NCBI GenBank assembly: GCA_905183005.1
Contig: CAJJDO010000004.1
Coordinates: 910,499-974,498 of the forward strand
Direction of reading: 5' to 3'
DNA: 64,000 bases
Source: Paramecium pentaurelia
Lineage: Eukaryota; Ciliophora; Oligohymenophorea; Peniculida; Parameciidae
The translations under genes and the position numbers were made by a program. The notes below the pieces were generated by a model. That model saw only the letters and a list, made by a program, of their open reading frames with translations, was not told the DNA's origin and did not search any database. The number at the start of each line of letters is the position of its first letter. Position 1 is the stretch's first letter. Of the stretch, positions 1 through 12,413 are shown piece by piece.

Positions 1-163
1 CTAAATATTCTGAACTTGAGGGTCTGAATTGTCTAATCAATTTATAAATCACAATTGAAAGACCATCAACAATACGAATGTTACCATTTTTCATTTTATG
101 AAACAACTACTTTAAATTCTTCATGCTTTCCAATTATTCAATCACTAATTGATGTTCCTCCAT
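1..163 (-). CDS. 5' end of an unknown gene leaving the window
   Basis: An ATG at 163 opens a frame that runs off the left edge with no TGA. It begins [20 protein letters not shown] and continues for 54 codons, with two in-frame TAA/TAG codons read as Gln. The composition (Glu, Gln, Leu and Lys early, then a mixed sequence around GLSIVIYKLIRQFRP) is protein-like and could start with a short amphipathic helix. The product cannot be named from this fragment. The next gene to the right ends at 521 on the same strand, so this is the downstream member of a tandem pair. Confidence 0.55.
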
Positions 164-520
164 TAAATATATAAATATATTTTAAAATATTTATGTTAAA
201 TCAATAAAATTTCACTATTTTCTTAATGTAAAAATAATTAACATTTCTTTATAATATTCATAAAAATAATAGGATTACTAACAATAGATTATACTTGTAC
301 CATAACTTTTGAACTTTCATACATTGAAAATTATAATTATTACATTATTTAATTCTTTTAATATAATTATCTCAAATAGATATTTATTTTATGATTAATT
401 TCATCTATGAGAATTGCTATAAAATATTTAATATTTTTTAAGATCTCCAAAAGACCTAAAAGTTGTTAATAATCAATAATTAATTTTTTATCTTAAAACA
501 TTTTAGTATATATAAAAATA
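164..520. other. intergenic, AT-rich
   Basis: About 360 bases between the end of the giant TPR gene and the start of the next minus-strand gene. It is almost pure A/T with scattered TGA in all frames and short A and T runs. No gene, RNA or repeat array was seen. It should hold the promoter of the leftmost gene. Confidence 0.6.
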
Positions 521-3500
521 TCATAATAATAATTGATGTGTAGAGACTAAAAGTCTGTTTTTAAAACTTCTATATATTCTATTACCTAATTCCTAGTGTA
601 ATCCCAAATTCAATAGACCTATTGCATTAGGAATACAGTGTTGTATTTCTTTTAAATGATATTTGATAGTTGTATTTTTGCAATTTTTCATACTTTCAAA
701 ATATAACCAAAATTTTTTTCTCTTTTCTTAATAAAATATTGAAATGTAGATTTGTGTAGGCCTCATTGTAAATACCATCCTCTTTAACAATGTATATTAA
801 TAAGACTAATATAATAAATATTAATAATTTACTTTGAAAGAAGAGTATTATTCATAATTGGCATTCACTTTAATTACTTATGGACATTTTTCATCTCCTT
901 ATACATCTTAAACAATAAATTTAAAGGGATTCAATTTTAGTTATTTTTTTAATTTATTTAACATATATACTGAACACTTTTAGATATCAGATTCTATAAA
1001 TTCATATTGATCTAAACTACAATCATTCAATTTTAAATTCTAAAGGTTCCTTCTTTCATCATTATAATAACTGTATAATACTTTCCTTAGCATCAATTTA
1101 AAATTTACTATTTTAGGTTGTTCAAAAAGAGTAATTCTTTAATACAATTGAAAATTCTAACTCTCATTTAATCTGATTGGTATATATGGTTTCAACATAT
1201 TAAAAGGTTTTTTAACATTTTCAACAAATACTTCAAATAAGGCATTTACTTCATTACCTAAATATACTACTTATGTATATAAATTCTCTCTCAATACTCC
1301 TTTAAATGTATCAAGATTGAGTATAAATCTATTTTATTGATTTTTAGTAATTTTAACTTTGTCTATAAGAGATTCCCAAATTTTAATTTCAAAAGTAGAA
1401 ATCATATCAAGAGTATTTTTTCTTACAAGAATTTAATTAAAAAATAAATCTTTATCACTTGAATATAGATTTTCCAAACTATCTTAATTGGATACACGAG
1501 GACTATGTCTATAAAAAAGACTTTTATCTGTTTTCTATTAGAATTATGATGTTGGTAATGATAATCTCATAGTTTGAGCAATAGAATTTTAAACTGAAAA
1601 TTACTTAGAGAATTATTTTTTCATAAAGAGAGGAGGTTAAGTTGAAGATCTGGCATTTTATCTACTTTAATCACTAAAGGAATCAAGTATTTTTGGAGTA
1701 TCATCATTAGGTTTTTCTAAAAATTCATCTTCATTATTAATAGAGACTTTGCTTTCAGTTAGTTTTTACAATTCAGATTGAGGAATAGCTCTAGCTTGAC
1801 TACGCATTTCACTATAAAAATCTTCAAATTCATCTGGATGATTGACAGCCATTTCATAAATTTTGTTCATTTCAGAGAATTTCCATCTATTAATATAAAA
1901 TTAATCAATAGTTTCTTTGGTGACTAAACATGATGGGAATATAGATTCTAAAAAGACAGGATTCATATTTTAGAAATCATTTGATGAAATATAACAACTG
2001 AAATTCCTACATGTTTATGGTATATACAATCCTATTTAAAATTTATTGAGAGATAAATAAGATATAGTGATGATGACATACATGTTATTTACAATTTTTG
2101 TAGTTTTGTAAATAAATTTCTATCCTCTAAATATTGGTGTTAACATAGTAGTATTTTTTAATACTTTATTTGCTTCTTCTGGCATTTATAAATTATCAAT
2201 TTATACATCCATAATTTAAGCTTAAGACTTTTTTCTAAGAGTAGGATCACTAATTAAAATAGATAATTTTGGATGAGAAGATCTAGCATGTTTTTATTCT
2301 TCAAGAATATTACTTCCATATGTTACTTCAGTGAAAGTATTATGAAGATCATATTTAGATTGACTTGCAATATATGATAAAGGAATTTTAATTCCATGAT
2401 AAGTATTTGTTCTATAACATACTAAATATGCAGTCAATATTTTAATGATTTCATGTAATACTTTATTTTAAAAACAATTATGTGATGTTACTTTATTACA
2501 AATACTTTTAATATCAGCAAAATCCAAAACCAATTTAAATATTTTTGTTCTACTTTCTTAAGGAGTAATTTAAAAGTAAAAATATGTATGATCATTGATT
2601 GATTGATCAGCATAAAATTCATTAAATTAATATACTTCACATTCTACAAATACTTTACCTATATTACTTACTTTACTTTAAGCATTAAATGTTTTACGAT
2701 GAAAATAAGTTTTCATGAAATATCTTAAACGACTTGAAGATATTAAAGTCAATTTCAATTATTATTTGAAATAATAAAATAGAATTGTTTATTTTAATAA
2801 TCTATGATTTTCATTATTTATGAATTACAAAGGATCAATTATATACATTAATAAAAATTAATCTAAAGCACTAAATTTATCTCTATTCCTTTCTTCTAAA
2901 CTTATAAATTATCTATTAAATTATAAAGCTCTCCCTATTAATTTCCTTTATAATTTAGCTTATGATTTAATTTAATATCCTATCAATTATGGTTTAATGA
3001 AAATATGAAGCATCTTCTCAATATCTTAAATTGATTTTATAGTACGAAAATAATATAAATGTTGATTAGGATTATAAATAATGATCTTCAACAAAAGTTT
3101 CTAATGTCTTATTAATTCATGCATATTCTTTTTAAGTACAAGTAAATCTTACTTTGCTTATTAATCACTAAGATACAAAAGCTTTGTGTCTAAAATTTTA
3201 ACTTCTCTAAAATTGATTTCCACTTTCAAATTAAGATTCTCTTCAAAATAATAAAATTTATTTTTATTAATATTGAATTTAGATCTATAAGTAAGAAAAG
3301 ATTTGCTATCAATTACTTCTTCATTAGATTGTTTAATACCAGTTTCTATTTTCAATTACATGCCCTCTTCAGTTTCAGTTCTATTTTATTCTTATAATAA
3401 TTCAAATGAAACTCTTCTTTCAGTAGTATTAAGATATTTAATTTAAGTAGGAGGCAGAATTTGATTACTATATAATTACTAATGGATTTCATTATGTATG

Positions 3501-6500
3501 AATTCATCATAATGATTAATTCTTCTAACATATCTATCTAACATAATTTATGTATGTCTATAATTCTATTGTTTTAATTCTTCAATTAAGGATAGTTTCT
3601 AAGATCTACTTTCTTTCTCATTTAATTATTCCAATATTTACAATTTCTTTTGACGATTAGGCAATCTAATATCTAAATCTATTTAAATCATTTATTTAAT
3701 TATATTCCCATTTTTATTATCAATTATCAAATATGTAGAACCTTCTTCATAGAGAATATAACCAGTTTTAATACAATTATCTTACTTTATTGTTACATTC
3801 ATCATTATAAATTTATCAGGATATTCAGGTAGAAATTATTCAGGTTCTGGTTGAATGATTAAACCTCTAGGTGGAAAGTAAGTAGATTTATAATTGAATT
3901 CATTTTTTAATTCAATTGTAGGTCCTTCTTATGGTTAATAATCTTCAAAATCAGCTAAATTAGCAAATTAGAATTCAGGTAGATAATCATTAAGAAATTA
4001 TATATCTGATTGTGATCTATCTCTACTTTAATCATCTAAACTTTATTTTGAAATAGGAGGTTCAAAATTAAACTCTTCTTTTTTAGTTAAATCTAATTTA
4101 TGTTTCTTTGAAAATTCCAAAAAATGACTACCATGTGTTTTTCTTTAAACAGTATTACGAATTAATGCTTATGAGGATATAATAGAATCAAATCTAGGAC
4201 TAGCCATTGTATTTCTATTATGAATAACAGAATACTATTTCTTAGGATTTCTTAATGGAATTTCTTATATAATATCTTTTTCTGAAATATTCTCAATTGA
4301 TTTAAAATTATTAGAAAAATGTTTTTAATCAGTTGGAGATTAAGATGTGATTCCTCCTTTAGAATATTCAGATTTATTATCATCAGATTCTTAAATTACT
4401 ATACTCTATTCATGAGATTACTTAATTTCATCAGTAAAGAGTTATTGTCTTCTGTGTCTAGATGATGATGATATAGTTGGTAATTCTTAAGTTTGACGTT
4501 CAATTATTTTGATTGGTTCCACTTTCAATTATCTTAGAATCATTTATCTTTTGTTCTCCTTTTCAATTTATTTATTTTTGTAATAAGATCTTATATCAAT
4601 TATATCATGTTATAATTAATGTTATATTACATCTTTCATTGAAACTATTTTGTAACCAACTACTGATCTAATCAAATAATAATGATTTTTTAAAGCATAT
4701 AAAAGTTTACTTACTATTTCATGTGCATTATCAATACTTGAAAATACAATTGCTCTACATTTATTAGATTAATGTAATGCTTATTATTTACAATAAATAT
4801 TTAATAAACCATTAAAATTTTATAGACGATCTTTGGAAAACCATCTTTAATATTCATCCAAATAACTAGCAAAATTATTAATTTTGAAATTAAGTGTATA
4901 TTATTATTTATCATTAGATAATCTAAAATAAACTATTAATTGTAATGCCTTAATTGATTAAACATCGGTAAATATATTCATAATGTATTGCAGTTAATTT
5001 TCTAATTGAAATTTACTAAAAATATATACAAATTTCACTCGGAGATATATCATTTTATATTTCTTCATCATCATCTTCTGAATCTTAATTTTAAGAGTTG
5101 GCATCACTAAATGCTCTGACCCATATATTTGATAGTTTCCAAATTTTAATTTCTGAATCAAAAAATAATTTAGATAAGAAATATAATTCTGATTCAGGTA
5201 AATTATAAAATTCTTTAATAATTTAAACTAACTATGATAATTATGTAACATACAGTTTTGGCTTTATTAGAACTACTTTATTCAGAATCAGTATTTTTGA
5301 TTTCTCTAACAATAGAATCAAATCCAAAGTTTCTTCTCCTTACTGAATTCTTCATTTCTTTAACAGATAATTTCATTTAATTCCTTCCTGTCTATTAACT
5401 TTCAACCTTGTCACTAATTTATGTAGCATTATTTGGTCTAGGAAGATTAATAGGAGTTAAATCAATAGTTTATACAGATTTTATCTTCTTTATAATCTTA
5501 CTATATCTTTTATAACAAGATTAAATGATAGAAGCTGCCAAATTCAACTAATCCATTGTATATTTATTTAATAAATCAGCAAAATGATTCTCACTTTATT
5601 CTGACATTTCTGTTAAGACATTCTAGAGTATTGGCAACTATTATGTTTATTATTATTATTATTATTAGATTAAAAGGGATTCTGTAGTTGGAACATGCAA
5701 ATCATCCATTTATTATTAGAAATTTTAATCTTAGATGGTTTGCAACTTATGTATTTTTTATTCACTTTATTGAGAATCAGATTTAATATGGATTATTTAT
5801 GTACTTTATTTATTTAAAATACGTGGAATTAATCTATTAGATACAAATTTCTTTTTGCTTATATTTTTAATAGGTTAAATTGATTCAGTTTGTTTATTAT
5901 CATTCTTCTTTTTTTATAATATATATTCAGATTTAATTTATGGTCTAGTTAACAATAAATCATCTACTGTATCCTTCTTCAATTCTGTTGTATATAATTG
6001 TTATCTATATAAATCTATTATATATATTTACTTTAATTAATCCATATGATTATCCAATTAATAGAGACTAGTCCTTTAAGATAAGGTTGCATTGGATAAT
6101 CTAGGAGAGAATAATCTATCTTAAGGTAAAAGAGATTGATTGTAAGTGGAGACAGCTCTAGATGAGGATTTCTTATTTTTTATTTGATATTGCTTATATT
6201 TATTGTTGGATTCATCTTATTTTTATTAAAATGATATTGTTCTCAATTTATCTTCATATTCTATTCTAACTTTTTTAACATATTCTGGCATCTAATATTT
6301 AGTTGTATGTTAAGATAATTGTCCTACAATTTATTAATAAGATTTAACTTACTGAATTATATGATGCTTAAATAAATAAATAAAATAAATATACATTAAA
6401 ATTTTTATTTGGTTTAAGTGTAACTACTTTTTTGAGTAGATCTTATCCAACATCCTTTTATAGATCCTCCTTAAATTATTAAAAGTCCACCTTCTCTTTT

Positions 6501-7313
6501 CCCATAATCATCTCAAATTCCATTTTCTAACTCAATTTCTCATATTTATCTCTTGCTTTAATTGTTGCTGGTGCATCCATTCCATAAATTAACTCAAAAA
6601 TTTACCACGATTTATACAGATTACGAAGTGCTTCCTTTTCAAAGCCAACCTTGAATTATGATTTACCAATATAATAAAAAGCTTTAGCCAACATCAAAAA
6701 CCATTTTTTGAATTCTTAATGAAATTCGTCCTTGGTTAGATTTCTTAAAGAGTCAAAAGTGATACCCAAACGATTCAAAATTTCTACATATTTATTACAT
6801 TAATCCAACATATCATCTTTTCTATGCATCATTCTACATACTTCACATCCATGAAATAGTAACTAGACATATATTTTTAAAACATTTTAATCATCCTCAT
6901 TAATATTTACTCTTTTTGTGTATGCAAATTTTTCCATAAAAGGCAATACTTCTTTTATATTCATCCAAGCTTTTTGATATTGATTTTGTTACTCATACAA
7001 TTAAACAATCTACAATATTGCATTACCTCTTGCACGTACAAAATTGGCTGTATAAAATATTCCACTAGTAATTGAAATGGGTGTTGTGATCTATTTGAAA
7101 TGATAATTTATCTACTTCTTTTGCTCTATTAAAGAACATTTCTGCTTAAGGATTGTTATCAGATTTTAATAAAGTTCTTCCATCTCTTATCAAAGTATTT
7201 GCAAATTCAACTGCTGCATTAACAACAACAGGAGATTCCCATCCATTCTAAGATAGTGTCTATAAGTATTATCTCTCAAGCCTTTATAAATTCAGGAGCT
7301 GTCCAGATTACAT
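521..7313 (-). CDS. giant TPR-containing protein, function unknown
   Basis: Exons 7313-7116, 7090-6395, 6366-5254, 5231-5030 and 5001-521 total 6690 nt, giving 2229 residues, and every junction keeps frame. Introns are 25, 28, 22 and 28 nt. The first ~250 residues form a helical, TPR-like region (for example KAWMNIKEVLPFMEKF, then EALRNLYKSWQIFELIYG followed by MDAPATIK, which recalls the YG..HP..A turn of TPRs). A Ser/Gln-rich linker with a run of seven Gln follows near 5643-5666, then an acidic stretch (DSEDDDEE). The long C-terminal part is mixed alpha/beta with repeated basic patches and matches no family I recognise. A segment near residue 750 (NKCRAIVFSSIDNAHEIVSK) loosely resembles part of a helicase C domain, but the later helicase motifs are absent. 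Exon structure is well supported; function is not. Confidence 0.75.
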
Positions 7314-8131
7314 ATTAAATTATTATTAAACAAGAGTATTAATTTTAGTAACTTATGTTTTAATCTTTATTTCTAGGTTATTCTCTATAAATATTAAGAT
7401 TAAACAATTAATTTATATAACATAATAAGATTGAATAAATAAGTCTTAAAAAACATTTTGATAATTTATAAGGTTTGAATTCTTATCTAGATATAATACT
7501 ATTTATAAGAATTATCAAGTATATAATACGTTAACAACTTTGTATACTTTCAAATGAAATGAATAAGAATTTCTTTAGATAAATAGAAACAAATATTTAA
7601 TATACAAATTTGAATTTAAAATATCATTATAAAATCTGTGCAAATGTTTTAATAACTTATTATATAGATTTACTTTACAGAAGGAGAAATAATTGCTTCA
7701 AAATAATAACCATTGAATAATAATATATATTTGACCAGAATAAAAAGTTCCAATATTGTATATCATATTTAATACTTTAGTAAGTATTATAATATTTTAT
7801 AATTATATTGGTATATATTAATTATCATAAATGAATTTATAATAAACATGCATCTCGACCAAATTAAATCTTACAATACACTTGTTTTAAAAAAACCATT
7901 ATTGAAATAACTTTTAGAATACACTAGTTTTTATATTTATAGATAAATAGAATTATACTCTAATTTATATGCTAAGTTTTTTCCTCAATAATATTATTAT
8001 TTAGAAACAAAATAATAAACTAAAAAAGATCTTGTTTCAAATACATATATAAAAAGAACTAAATTCATTATTTGTTACTTTTTATTTTATATTATTTTAT
8101 CAAATATAAAATTAGGATTTTTTTTAAATAA
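7314..8131. other. intergenic, AT-rich
   Basis: About 800 bases upstream of the giant TPR gene. It has no open frame of note on either strand in the ciliate code and is made of A/T runs with frequent TGA. It probably contains the promoter of the giant gene. No RNA gene or array seen. Confidence 0.5.
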
Positions 8132-8293
8132 ATGGAATAACTCAATAGTTTAGAAAATCTTTTAGAATCAAGATTAACCTCTAAAGTCTTACTCATTTTG
8201 ATCATTCTACTTTATAACTGTATTGGTTAAGGACATAAAAACATAAAATTAAACTAAAATTACTAACTCATTTTATTTTTAATTTTAACTTGA
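8132..8293 (+). CDS. possible small membrane protein or gene relic
   Basis: An ATG at 8132 gives 53 codons: a short polar start (MEQLNSLENLLESRL) followed by a hydrophobic stretch (KVLLILIILLYN) that could span a membrane. A second frame, open from about 8202 to 8556, overlaps the end and continues with protein-like Gln/Asn/Ile-rich sequence. No GT...AG intron joins the two frames. It may be a broken gene or chance AT-rich coding. I do not recognise a family. Confidence 0.25.
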
Positions 8294-9129
8294 ATCTAAC
8301 ATTGCTAATTTCAATCAAAATAATCATAATATATTTCAATATGAATTTAATTTACATAAATTAATTATAAGATAGTCTAAGATATACAGTAACCTCATTC
8401 TAATGTAACATTAAGTGATAGTTTATTTCATTACTTAATAAGTCAAATTTCAGCAAATAATTTAAATAGCTACAAATAAATATTAAAAAAATGATATTGT
8501 AATAAAATAAAATGGACTAATATATTATTCAAATTTAATACTTTTATTTGCTCTTTGATTTATCATTTTGGTAAATATAACTATTAAAGAGTATATAAGA
8601 GACTTCATGATATATGAATTAATGTATAACATTAATTTTAATTTGTTTTTTTAAGAATAAGAACAATTCTCTACACAACAAATATTTGATTAGTAAAATC
8701 TATATAAAATAAATATTAAAAGATAGACTTCTTATGTTAAATAAGTTCAAGTTAGAAGGAATTCTTTTGAAATTCAATCTAATTTTCTGTTATTCTTTAT
8801 GATTTTAATTAAATTCAAGAAAAACTTAAAAACATAATTTATGAAATAAGAATATTATCATTATATAATTGTTAATTCTATTGTAGGTAGCATAGTTACA
8901 ATCAATAGAATAGAGATTTGTAGGTTTTTAATCATAAAGATAATTCATTTTAGTTTATATGATCTTTTTTCAGATTTAGGTAATCCTAAAAATGAATAAA
9001 ATTCAATTAAGTAATTTTAGTAATGTGTTATTATAAGAATTATGGGATTGTTTATTGTTAATGTTGTTGGAGTTTTGTACTTTAACTCAAGAATTTGATA
9101 ATAATAATAATATTATAACAACCCATAAT
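8294..9129. other. no convincing gene; patchy open frames
   Basis: Several plus-strand frames of 60-120 codons exist here (for example around 8243-8556 and 8890-9080), each ended by TGA and none linked by a Paramecium-size intron. The pieces are Ile/Asn/Gln-rich and could be remnants of a membrane protein gene starting at 8132, but nothing recognisable remains. Confidence 0.4.
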
Positions 9130-9324
9130 TCAAGGAATCAAATTATGATAGCTTGTTAATACTGTGAGTTTGATTAAGTGTAAGCAGATCCTATCCTCGG
9201 ATTATTTAGATATAGTGGATAATTCGGAAAAAGGTCCTTGCGAAAGTGAGCTCATCTTACAACTTACCCCCTTGAAGGAATACAATAATTTAAGGGAATT
9301 TAGTAAGATGACATTAAAATTCAT
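9130..9324 (-). CDS. minus-strand ORF abutting the MGGC gene; possible -1 extension
   Basis: An ATG at 9324 opens 64 codons to a TGA at 9132-9130. The ATG shares bases with the TGA (9323-9321) of the upstream MGGC-type gene, so the two meet as ATGA. The frame is -1 relative to that gene, and the change falls just after a run of seven A (minus strand, about 9326-9332). Reading back one base there would fuse both frames. The sequence looks protein-like (SFKGVSCKMSSLSQGPFSEL). It could be a real C-terminal part of the upstream gene broken by a homopolymer indel, a frameshift product, or chance. A competing plus-strand frame covers 9164-9388. Confidence 0.35.
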
Positions 9325-9969
9325 ATTATTTTTTTCAATTCATAGATTTACCCTTCATACTAAATTATGCATAGGGTATCATTGCTAGGTGATGTGTACT
9401 TCTAGAGAACAGGACATTTGATTTTAAGAAATATCTGTCTAAAAACTAAGATGACCATGTCTTCTATGTATATAACTCCTACGCATATGAACCTCTCATC
9501 AAATCTTTTTTTGATGACAACTGATAAATTTTCAGAAATGCCCAAACCTGGACAATAATTGTTTTTTACATTGCATTTCTTAAACAGAAACTTAAGCTGC
9601 TAAACCTTGCATGATTTTCAGAACTAAATAGCATTTATCCTTCATGGTGATAGCTCCAATAAAAAAATTTTGGCATTGCCTTAATTACATGAAAGCATAC
9701 TATAATTATTTGTGAATTTCTAAATACATCATATTTCTATTCCCTACTATTTCTATAACTCTTAAATTAATATTTTTTTCATGATGTTTTCTGAGTACAA
9801 GACATTTTTGATTAAGCAAAGTTATTTAAAAGATCTCACTATTTTTAAATTTAGCAACATCTCTAATGTCTTCAAGTTCATCAACAATTAATTCATCTGT
9901 AAATTATGTTTATAAAGGTTAGGTAATTAATTCTTCTTATTCTTTATCTCTAAAAAGACATCCTCCCAT
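9321..9969 (-). CDS. small MGGC-start protein, probably lipid-anchored
   Basis: Exons 9969-9570 and 9547-9321 (22-nt intron) give 208 residues. The start MGGCLF fits an N-myristoylated Gly2 next to a palmitoylated Cys4, so membrane attachment is likely. An acidic stretch follows (DELIVDELEDIRD), then a beta-rich, Cys-containing body with segments such as QCLGISENLSVVIKKRFDER and VGVIYIEDMVILVF. No catalytic motif or known family could be identified. Its TGA is entered right after an A7 run and overlaps the ATG of a further 64-codon frame, so the true C-terminus may be longer. It lies divergently from the gene at 10085. Confidence 0.6.
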
Positions 9970-10084
9970 TTATATTTTAATAAAGTTATGTATAACTTGT
10001 TAATTAAATTTATGGCTTCAAATTACGCACTTCTGACTGAATCTATGGATTATTTTGTGTATTCGTTTGACATTAATTAATTAT

Positions 10085-10510
10085 ATGAAAATATTAGACG
10101 ACATCAAATAACAAGTGGAGAAAGAAATGTTAAAATTTGATCCACGATTAGCTGAAAAGAAGTATTTAAAAGTAACTCAATCAATAAAGGATTTATTTTT
10201 AAAAGCTGTTGTAAAAGAAAAGTAAACTATTAAAGCAGTAACAACTTATAATAATCCTTAGGCTGCTCATTCTATTGGGATTAATTATTCTTCTGCTAAA
10301 GCAATTTGGGCTGAATTTAGAAATAAGAATTAGAAGAAGAAGAAAAAAAACAAAGAAGATTCAGATTAGAAAAATTAATTAGTTAAGAGATGTTCTTATA
10401 AAATTTTGAATGGATGTAATAAAATTAAAAAATTTTTTATGGAAATCAAATCATCTGTCTCATAGAACTTAAGCTCAACTCATTTAATCAATTTGGAATC
10501 ACATATATGA
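10085..10510 (+). CDS. small helix-turn-helix-like basic protein
   Basis: An intronless frame of 141 codons. Residues about 55-85 read PQAAHSIGINYSSAKAIWAE, the pattern of a homeodomain-like helix-turn-helix as found in Tc1/IS630-type transposases and in small DNA-binding proteins (A..LGINYSTAK.I). A lysine-rich tract (KNQKKKKKNKEDSDQKN) follows and could serve as a nuclear signal, then a Lys/Ser-rich tail. There is no DDE catalytic domain, no inverted repeat and no second transposase frame nearby, so a stand-alone nuclear protein is more likely than a transposon. The role is inferred from the helix pattern only. Confidence 0.6.
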
Positions 10511-10700
10511 ATTTAAATTATTTTATCTTTTTTTTTATGCTTACATTATAATATTTATCAATTATACTAATCAACATCAAATTTAATTGAAATAATTAAT
10601 TATAATACAGATCTCAGTTTACATATCACAACCAATAGATAATAAAAAGTATTTTTAATTAAAATTTATACTATTTGTTTGGAATTAAACTTGTATTAAA

Positions 10701-11780
10701 ATGAAATAATACATGAATAATATGTCTTCTTTACATTAAGATAAAAAAAAAGATGAAAGAGATAATGATGATAGCTATTATTGTTGCTTCTATAAAAAAA
10801 GAATATAGGTTCAATAAATTTCAAAGAATTCAAATTCAATGAACTACTCTATTCTAAATAAAAATATTATTAATTTAGAGTCCTTATAAGAAGTTTAATT
10901 TCTATTAGAAACTTATCCAGAAAGACAAGCACTTTTAAATAGTCTTAGATACAAAGTAATTAATCTAGATAAATATCCCTTAATACTTGTATATAAAAAA
11001 GAATCATTACAACCAGACTTATAGGTAGGAGAAGATGAAGTAACACTCATTTTATCATATCCAGAATATGAAGTTGAATATACGCCACTTATTATTCATT
11101 CAAAAATAATGGAAAATATTGATTATAAAAAGGAAAGTGATTAAAGTGAAATATATTTCAGCGGTATTTTCTAACATCTTAATACTAATATTTGTGATAA
11201 TGTAATTGTGATTCCATTTAGTCCATCCTTAATGATCATTGATCCTGTTTTCAATGAACTCAAATTAGAATGTAGATAAGCATTATTCAACCTATTAATT
11301 CCATTTATACCTATTTTAGATAAAGTATCCATTATTCTTCCAAACATTGTACCATTAAATAGTATAATGTCAATTGTTGAACCACTGATAAGTTTGAGAA
11401 TTAAAATGATGCCCTACTCAAATTATACAACACTCATTGTAAATTGTATTTAAGAGAACAATCGCTTTGATGATTTTAAATAATACAGAATTACTTTTGA
11501 TCTTAAATATTATCACAAAAAAGTTAACCAATTTGTGAAATAGAAATTAAGTACTGATCATAACATTGATAATTTGCCTGTTCAATTCTTGGCTCAATTA
11601 TTATGGACCAATAAACCTTTGTCAAACTAACAGTTCTTAGAACAAACTTAAAGTATTTCGTAAAGAAAATCAGACCCTATCTAATAGACTTCACCGGTCA
11701 CTCCAATTTATAATTATGAGAGCAATTACAAATTTGAATTAGAAGGGTCATCTCTCAAAAAAGATAAAGAATCATATTGA
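10701..11780 (+). CDS. conserved-looking protein of unknown function
   Basis: An intronless frame of 359 codons with many in-frame TAA/TAG. The N-terminus is polar and charged, then has a Cys pair (YYCCFYKK). Residues about 90-290 are well-folded in composition, with hydrophobic stretches too short or too polar to be clear membrane spans (CDNVIVIPFSPSLMIIDP, KVSIILPNIVPLNSIMSIVE). The last ~60 residues are Ser/Thr/Gln-rich and probably disordered. I do not recognise a family. The gene is spaced normally from its neighbours. Confidence 0.6.
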
Positions 11781-12092
11781 ATTTAATTAACTTTATGACT
11801 TTATTAACTAATCCATTCTCTAAATTCTCTGTTCTCTATAACCAAATAACTTGAATAATTAAAGTACTAATTAAATGATTAGATCATTAGTATGTAAGAT
11901 TTTGAATATTTGAAATAAAATATACATTCTTTTTTTATAAAATAAACTGTAACATAAAATTAAGAGACATTTTTCTAATATTCTCATCTCATAGTTTAAT
12001 ATTTTATTATGTATTATAGACTTAAATGTGACTAAAATATATTACATATTAGATATTAGATTCTATAGAAATAACATTCAAAGTATACTAAT
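11781..12092. other. intergenic, AT-rich
   Basis: About 310 bases between two plus-strand genes. TGA appears in every frame. No RNA gene or repeat was seen; it probably holds a terminator and a promoter. Confidence 0.5.
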
Positions 12093-12413
12093 ATGTTAGT
12101 TTAATCAGATTATCCCCTTGAGATGACTTTAGGGAAGTAAATTGAAATACATAAAGGGAATAAATACTTAGAGGGTTTCTGAAATAATAAAAAAGTATTA
12201 AAAACATATTATTATAATAATAACGAGAATAAAAATAAAATAAAATAAAAACCAAAAAGTATATTAAAAAATTATTAGACTATCTAAGAGTTTAGTGGTC
12301 CAATTAGCAGAATACTTATTATGGATAGTAGAGCTATGTTTTAGAGGTATTATTTGCAATATATACCATATACAATATTATAAATGAAATTAAATTATGA
12401 ATAATATTAATGA
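12093..12413 (+). CDS. possible small unknown gene
   Basis: ATG at 12093; exon 12093-12174, a 21-nt GTTT...AAG intron (12175-12195) and exon 12196-12413 give 99 residues in frame. The product starts MLVQSDYPLEMTLGKQIEIH and is rich in Asn, Lys, Tyr and Gln. The intron starts GTT instead of the usual GTA, and the end overlaps the start of the next gene by 17 bases, so the model is weak. It may instead be leader sequence of the next gene. Confidence 0.3.

Noticed and set aside
4680..4800. Dicer-like helicase C domain in the giant gene (NKCRAIVFSSIDNAHEI)
   Set aside because: Only one motif-like stretch; no DEAD/DECH box upstream and no later helicase motifs, RNase III or PAZ domain in the same protein.
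10085..10510. Intact DNA transposon
   Set aside because: No DDE domain, no terminal inverted repeats and no target-site duplication were visible around the HTH gene.
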